Shown piece by piece: positions 59,144-64,000 of a stretch of 64,000 bases of DNA; positions within the stretch are counted from its first letter, which is position 1; the number at the start of each line of letters is the position of its first letter. Origin of the DNA: Xylocopa sonorina (Eukaryota > Arthropoda > Insecta > Hymenoptera > Apidae). A model generated the notes under the pieces. The model searched no databases. It was given only the letters and a program-made list of their open reading frames with translations, and was not told the origin of the DNA. Location of the stretch: positions 15,988,033-16,052,032 of the forward strand of contig NC_135194.1 in NCBI RefSeq assembly GCF_050948175.1, given 5' to 3'. The translations under genes and the position numbers were made by a program.

Positions 59144-59149
59144 TTTATT
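59144..59149 (-). terminator. Pvf: Candidate distal poly(A) signal of Pvf
   Basis: TTTATT on the + strand is AATAAA on the - strand. It would give Pvf a 3' UTR of about 1.45 kb. A nearer candidate is at about 59,419-59,424. Confidence 0.4.
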
Positions 59150-60593
59150 AATATAACAAAAAAAGTAACATTATGAATTATAATTTCTTGTAATATACTC
59201 GGAATATTAGTGCTGTATCTATTGAGAGAAGCACCGGTTTAAAAGTGTGACTACTAGATGGCGGTGAAAGGACGCACGAGGTTTTCGTCTGAATCGCGGA
59301 GGCTCGGCAAGCGGATGCGTGGTCCCCGCTTGATCGAACCGGAAGCTGAGGCGGACGTTCGCGCGGTCGAACCCCTCCGCGACTAAGACGAAATGTTCGC
59401 GCGTGGCCTACGTTGCGAGATTTATTGAAACGATAATCATGAATTTCTTTATACAACATTACTGTGGTTGGTTTGTTGCCTACGTCTATTATGTGTACGT
59501 GTATATTGCCTAGTGTTGGTAGCGAGTACAACAGCAAGCTGAACGTCGAGCAGCGTCCTGTACATTGTCGCGCGGTTAACGATAGAATATTCGTCAGAAG
59601 ATATCGATCCCGTTGCCACCGGGAAAATGGTTACGTTTCTAGCGTAGCGGCACGAGAATGAAAAAAAAAATAATGTGAAAATTAACGCAAACGCGTGATC
59701 AATCCTATACACGATTGCACACGATGTTTCCATCGGCTTATAAATGCTGGACCAGCTATCGATTCGATCGTGTCGCCTGCTACGTACATACATACTATAA
59801 TAACATACATATATATATATATATATATATAAAGCGTACAAAACACGTTTAGGGTGGTACACGAGGCGAAATACTCACGGCTCGAACGACACATCGAGCC
59901 AGTCGTACTTTGCTCCCTTTCTTCCTTTTTTTCCTTTCTTTCTTATCGTGTACTTAAATCGCTTCCTCGGAGGTCCGTCCTCTCTGTACAGGTGGCCGAT
60001 GATCCTGTTGCGGGTCCATCGAGAAAAAGAAGGCTCGTATCGTTCGTCTCTCTTTACGAGACACGCACGTAACACGACCGCGAGCAGACGATTAACGACG
60101 TTAACGCGTGACCGTTTCACGGTTTCCTCGCTTTGGTATACGGACCGTCGATGGCGTTTCTAGAAAGGGCGAGCGTGGGTTCGTCGAACTTTGGAGGCAG
60201 GATCCTCGGACTAGGCTCGCGCGGGGTCCTATCAGGATCGGAGTCGCGTCAAATCGGGCATCGAGAGCGCGCTCGCGCGGTTTTCTTCAGATCCACGAGA
60301 TTCAGCGAGCGTGTCGATCGTTTCCGATTTACAAATTGGCAGCTCTCCGATCGCGACGACGACGACGACAGCCTAAAGAAATAAATGAGAACGGGGCGTA
60401 GCGACACGGTGGTCGCTGAAACTAGCGGAATACATATTTATACATAACTGCTCTCGAGGGGTACACGTACAGAGATATATATCGAGTCTCTCGTCGAAAA
60501 AAAAGGTACTCGGAAATAAAATGGCACCGTCGATTGTTCGCTCGGTCTCTTCGCATTGGCACTTGTTTCCCCTTCCTCGACGTCTCTTCTCCT
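59150..60593 (-). other. Pvf: Probable Pvf 3' UTR
   Basis: The sequence downstream of the Pvf stop holds a (TA)n run at about 59,808-59,832 and chance open frames on both strands. No other gene is supported. Its extent depends on which poly(A) signal is used. Confidence 0.5.
59808..59832. repeat. (TA)n microsatellite
   Basis: About twelve TA units in the presumed Pvf 3' UTR. Confidence 0.85.
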
Positions 60594-60738
60594 CTAGCTT
60601 CTGTACCGGTGGTTGAAGTTCGTTTGGTAGTTGGCGATCGCGTCGAACTTGTCCTTCTTCCGCGGACACTTACCCTGCCGCCTCATGTACTCGCCGAACT
60701 CGCAGTTCGGCATCGCGCACTCCTCGTTCTGTATGCAT
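60594..60738 (-). CDS. Pvf: Pvf last exon and stop
   Basis: It begins after GCGATTCGCAG, completes a Leu codon, and encodes CIQNEECAMPNCEFGEYMRR and a basic end (KCPRKKDKF) before TAG at 60594-60596. Four more cysteines continue the Cys-rich tail. Confidence 0.9.
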
Positions 60739-61204
60739 CTGCGAATCGCAAAACTCGTGCGTCACTCCTCTACGTCTACCAATTAGAAAATCGAGCGGTT
60801 AGTATACTCACAATCTATCAGCGATGGAAAAGTATCCCTTTCCTCGTCTGATCCTGATGCAGTTCTGGTGGTGCTCGTAGCAGTTGCACTGGCACTCGCC
60901 CACGGACGTGATCCTCGGCGTGAACTCGGACGGGCATCGGCACCTGGTGGAAAGAATTGTGGATTGGAAACGATTCCATAGGATCTCCAGGATCGAGAGT
61001 AAAACGAGAGCGTGCTCACGGTTTCCTCGGCTGCGCCCTTCTCATGTTCTGAGGTTGCGGGGAGGGCTGATGGTGCCTGTAGACTCTCTGCTCGGAGAGT
61101 TTCCCGTTCCCCGTGTCGTATTCGGTTCTCTCGCGGCACTCGCATTCCGTGTGATTGTAGAAGGACAGCTTCTCCACCACGCTGCCGCTGCCCACGTTCG
61201 TCGT
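60594..61204 (-). CDS. Pvf: PDGF/VEGF-related factor (Pvf), C-terminal part, three exons
   Basis: Pvf proteins are secreted cystine-knot ligands of the receptor tyrosine kinase Pvr, acting in haemocyte migration, survival and tissue growth in insects. The visible C-terminal 153 residues come from exons 61204-61020, 60943-60812 and 60738-60594. The first carries the end of the PDGF domain: VEKLSFYNHTECECRERTEY has the conserved His-Thr-Glu-Cys-Glu-Cys. The next reads CRCPSEFTPRITSVGECQCN and then CYEHHQNCIRIRRGKGYF, a Cys-rich tail like the VEGF-C/Balbiani-ring type. The last ends CIQNEECAMPNCEFGEYMRR and then QGKCPRKKDKF to NHRYRS and TAG. Splice junctions fit: CC|G makes Pro and TT|A makes Leu. 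The signal peptide and the first cystine-knot cysteines are missing from the window and should lie upstream on the - strand, probably above 64,000. Which insect Pvf paralogue it is cannot be decided from this part. Confidence 0.9.
60812..60943 (-). CDS. Pvf: Pvf exon: Cys-rich tail
   Basis: One base, 43 codons and two bases, from an acceptor TTTCCACCAG to ATT|GTGAGT. CRC and CQCNC spaced with later Cys resemble the CxCxC repeats of VEGF-C-like tails. The basic patch RIRRGKG could bind heparan sulfate or matrix; that is inferred. Confidence 0.9.
61020..61204 (-). CDS. Pvf: Pvf exon: end of the PDGF/VEGF cystine knot
   Basis: Sixty-one codons plus two bases, starting TTNVGSGSVVEKLSF at phase 0 after CTTTCGTTGCAG and ending AAACC|GTGAGC. 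Cys residues in HTECECRE are the last knot cysteines. The rest (YRHHQPSPQPQNMRRAQPRK) is a basic, Pro/Gln-rich linker. Confidence 0.9.
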
Positions 61205-61323
61205 CTGCAACGAAAGCCACGAAACCGATCGTTGTTGTGGGATCGATCGCGAGCGATAACAGCCGTGTCTAGGCGGGAAATCGCGGGCGATACGCGTATA
61301 ATACGTAAAGGAAAGAAGAAAAA

Positions 61324-61347
61324 AGAGAGAGAGAGAGAGAGAGAGAA
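61324..61347. repeat. (GA)n microsatellite
   Basis: About twelve GA units, 120 bp upstream (on the - strand) of the first visible Pvf exon. Confidence 0.85.
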
Positions 61348-63453
61348 ATATGAAGGAATTCGTTGGCGTATCGTTTCTGTTTTAATTGAGTTCAATTAAC
61401 CTTAGCCGGGTGGCCGGCTGGATCTAAAGTGGCCCGCTCGTTGCCCGCGGCTCGTTCAACGGAAAGAGGTTATCCGTATCGCGGGGGCCAGAAATAGCGA
61501 CTCCCTCAATCGACGTCGATTACCCTCGGTTACTATTTTTACGGCGAACGATTCGAGGGATTCGGGACATACATCGACGGGATCGAAGGAACGAAAGTCT
61601 CCGGTCCGGTCACGCCTCGATCCATTATAATTGCTCGGGCAGGATCGAAGGGCAGCCGATCTAACGCGTAATCGATCGCGTTAACTGGGTCGTAGGTATG
61701 GGGGATCGATGACAATGGGCTAGCGGAACGAAATGTCGATCCCGCGTCCAAGGGTAGCGGCGAACCGTTTCATCGATGGGATTCCACGGTTAGGCGTGGT
61801 GATCGCTGCGACGCGGTCGATCGATCGTCGAGGGTGGATCGAAAGTTCGTTAAGCGTGTCCTTATTACGCGTTGGACGCGTGCTCGCGCGGGCTCGAGAG
61901 ATACCGCGAACGAGAAGTTACACAGTTTTTAGCCGCGCGATTCATTCGATCGTCGGATAAGTAAAGGTAAACGGGTTTAGCAACAGAGACGGAGGAGAGA
62001 AGGTTCGCTCGAGACGAATAGGTCGAAAGGATGGAACTGTACGTGGAAGTAGTCGCGGTATCTCGACTAAGGGGAACCGATCGTTTCCGTGGGACGAGCA
62101 ATAAAGAAACGCGGAGGACAAATTGCTCTCGAGGAGCAACCTGGCTCTCTCGGCCGGTTTTTTTACCTCGACAAAGCGCAAAGATCTTGCCGGATCTTTG
62201 TAATACGAACTGCGCTCGCGGGCTGTCTTCCTTTCCCCCCGGCGCAGTCTGTCAAGACGGTACACGCTGGGATTGAGATTCGCGATCGTCCCTGACGAAT
62301 AGCCCTGGCCGAGGGATCGTGGTCGTAAATTTTATACCACGCTGCCCTATCCCTCGAGGAATCTCGTCCTCCTCGAACCCGGATAACGTCCGACCGCGGG
62401 CCCATCGATCGGACCTTGCGTTTATATATTTATTCTTACCGTTTCCCTCTCATTTTTCTGTGGGCTTTTCTGAAAAATCGACGGCGAACAATGCACTTCC
62501 GGTAGCGGTGGGTCGCGACCGCCATCGCAAGGGGAGTTCGCAAGTTTTCTCTTTTCAACGAGGACTCCTCTGGCGGACGAGGATTCTTTCTCGATCGCGC
62601 GGGAACGATCGACGAGGAGAAGAATGGCAGGGTTCGGTAGGGGCGTACACACGTGTCCTGGAATTTCATTTCTACGCGGATTATTTTGCCACGGTGAGAT
62701 CGAGCAGCTGACCGACTGGCTCTCGTTAACATTCACCGTATCTCGCTCGAGGCACCCACTCGTGAATGAAACACAGCACCGAAGTAGCCATGAAATCACG
62801 CGCGCACGAGTCTCCGGATCGGTGAACCGTGCGCCCCCGGTTCCCTGCAATTTTCGGGACAAGACCACGCTCCTCCGTGACTCGATTCGCGATTCATCCG
62901 CGACCACCGTGCCCGTCGCGAAGAATCCGCGCCGTTGCGAAACACGCCCGATTGTATTCCGATGTACTATTCCCAAGAGGTTGTACCAACTTACGGTACA
63001 AGACGCGGTAATTGCCTCCGGTAACTCTCCTCTGTTTCCTAGCCAGAATCAAAGTCGAGTCGAACGTAGAAACGTAGAAACCGATCCATCCTCCGGCTCC
63101 GTTTCCGATCCTCCTCCGCTCGATCGATCTCGAACCCCGTGTTTTCGCATGCAAATATCGCTTTCCTTTCTACACACGATCGTACGCGTTTCCTGTTTTC
63201 TCTGTCCCCCACTTTTGCTTAGGAACCTCTCGGAAACCGCGCGGTCCCGAGGGATCGGGGAGGTTCGCGTGGGTTGACGAACGTTTTGGCAAGCTGCCTC
63301 GGAGCGGACTACGTCCTCGTTTCTGCGCTCCGCTGTTTGTGTATCTTCGCGCGATACTCCAGACACTCGACACCTTTATGTACAAGTTCTTCGCTGGAGA
63401 TTCTCACGCGGGGTTTTATCGGATTTATTTTTTTCGCGAGAACTGTGTCGATG

Positions 63454-63478
63454 ATCTCTCTCTCTCTCTCTCTCTCTG
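63454..63478. repeat. (TC)n microsatellite
   Basis: About twelve TC units near the right end of the window, in presumed Pvf intron. Confidence 0.85.
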
Positions 63479-64000
63479 TCGTTACGCGGCTGCGATAACA
63501 CCGGCTGCGATTCGAGCCGTTATTTCTCTCGATAACCCGATCGCGATTCGCTGAATCTTTATTAAACCCTCGTTTCGACGTACCCGACGATTAGCAGCTC
63601 GATAAAGCGGACGCGATTTAAGACGAGCGAACGTGTCGCGCTTTCTAACATGTCGAGCATTCTCATTAGAAACCATCGGAATTATAATTCACCCGATACG
63701 AGGCGACATTGATCTCGTACGTAAGGTACGCGAAGGCATCTCTATCGAGGAGGACGACCCAGTTACACCGGGTCAACAGTGCTCTCCTTTGATCGAGACC
63801 GTTGTGTCCCATCGTGCGATAAAATCGTCCGATTCGTGAGAAGCTCGCGCCGGACAGGGGAATTGTTTCGCTCTGGCGATACGCCGACCGGTTGTCCGCG
63901 CGAATCCGCCAGCGTAGGAGTCCCGGAAGTCGCCGCCGCTTCTTCTCCGAGGAATGCAATTAATGCACGTGCACCGTGCACCATTATCGTGCCGCGCGAA

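Larger units (their letters stand above)
61205..64000 (-). other. Pvf: Pvf intron (end not seen)
   Basis: I found no - strand segment here with the CGGCC-type cystine-knot motif or a signal peptide, so I read the stretch as intron. It contains (GA)n at about 61,324-61,347 and (TC)n at about 63,454-63,478, and CpG-rich chance frames such as 62624-63277 (+) and 62422-62976 (-). Nothing else is supported. Confidence 0.55.

Noticed and set aside
62422..63277. Long open frames on both strands near the right end, tested for upstream Pvf exons
   Set aside because: None contains a signal peptide, the cystine-knot cysteine spacing or matching splice phases, so the missing Pvf exons are not there.
1..64000. 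CRISPR array, bacterial operons or phage features
   Set aside because: The window is animal DNA with spliced genes; I saw no regularly spaced direct repeats with unique spacers and no prokaryotic gene structure.

Overview
This is eukaryotic DNA, almost certainly from a hymenopteran insect and most likely a bee. The non-coding sequence has roughly balanced base composition and is very rich in CpG. The genes are split by GT-AG introns, and the proteins are insect-type: an Akap200 homologue, COMMD8 and a PDGF/VEGF-related factor (Pvf). Most long open frames in the window are chance frames in CpG-rich non-coding DNA.

Layout. Positions 1 to about 18,080 hold no gene I can support. A GAGA-rich, CpG-rich promoter-like block at about 18,100-19,468 ends in a clear splice donor and probably carries the non-coding first exon of Akap200. 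Akap200 (+ strand) then fills most of the window. Its coding exons are at 25194-25430, 31050-31199, 31433-31549, 49461-51935, 53614-53784, 54041-54106 and 54200-54244, and its 3' UTR runs to about 56,485. The full chain is about 1,086 residues: an N-myristoylation start, a MARCKS-like basic effector domain, a very long acidic disordered segment from one 2.5-kb exon, and a short C-terminal helix that could bind the regulatory subunit of protein kinase A. All internal exon junctions are phase 0, so exons can be skipped without breaking the frame.

From 56.5 kb the window becomes compact and AT-rich. COMMD8 (- strand, four coding exons, 179 aa) converges on Akap200, with opposed poly(A) signals only about 30 bp apart. 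Upstream of COMMD8 lies a 226-bp foldback repeat with four AGATGGCGYC-like motifs. A divergent, unrecognised three-exon transcript follows on the + strand (about 58.1-59.15 kb). It in turn converges on the 3' end of a Pvf gene (- strand). Only the last three visible coding exons of Pvf (61204 down to 60594) are inside the window; the exon with the first part of the cystine-knot domain is not seen and probably lies beyond 64,000.

Functionally, Akap200 is a membrane-cytoskeleton scaffold for PKA signalling, COMMD8 belongs to the COMMD/CCC endosomal sorting system, and Pvf is a secreted ligand for a receptor tyrosine kinase. Nothing in the sequence suggests that they form one system. The points most worth following are the exon usage of Akap200, the foldback repeat, the unknown three-exon transcript and two small open frames inside the 18-kb Akap200 intron.
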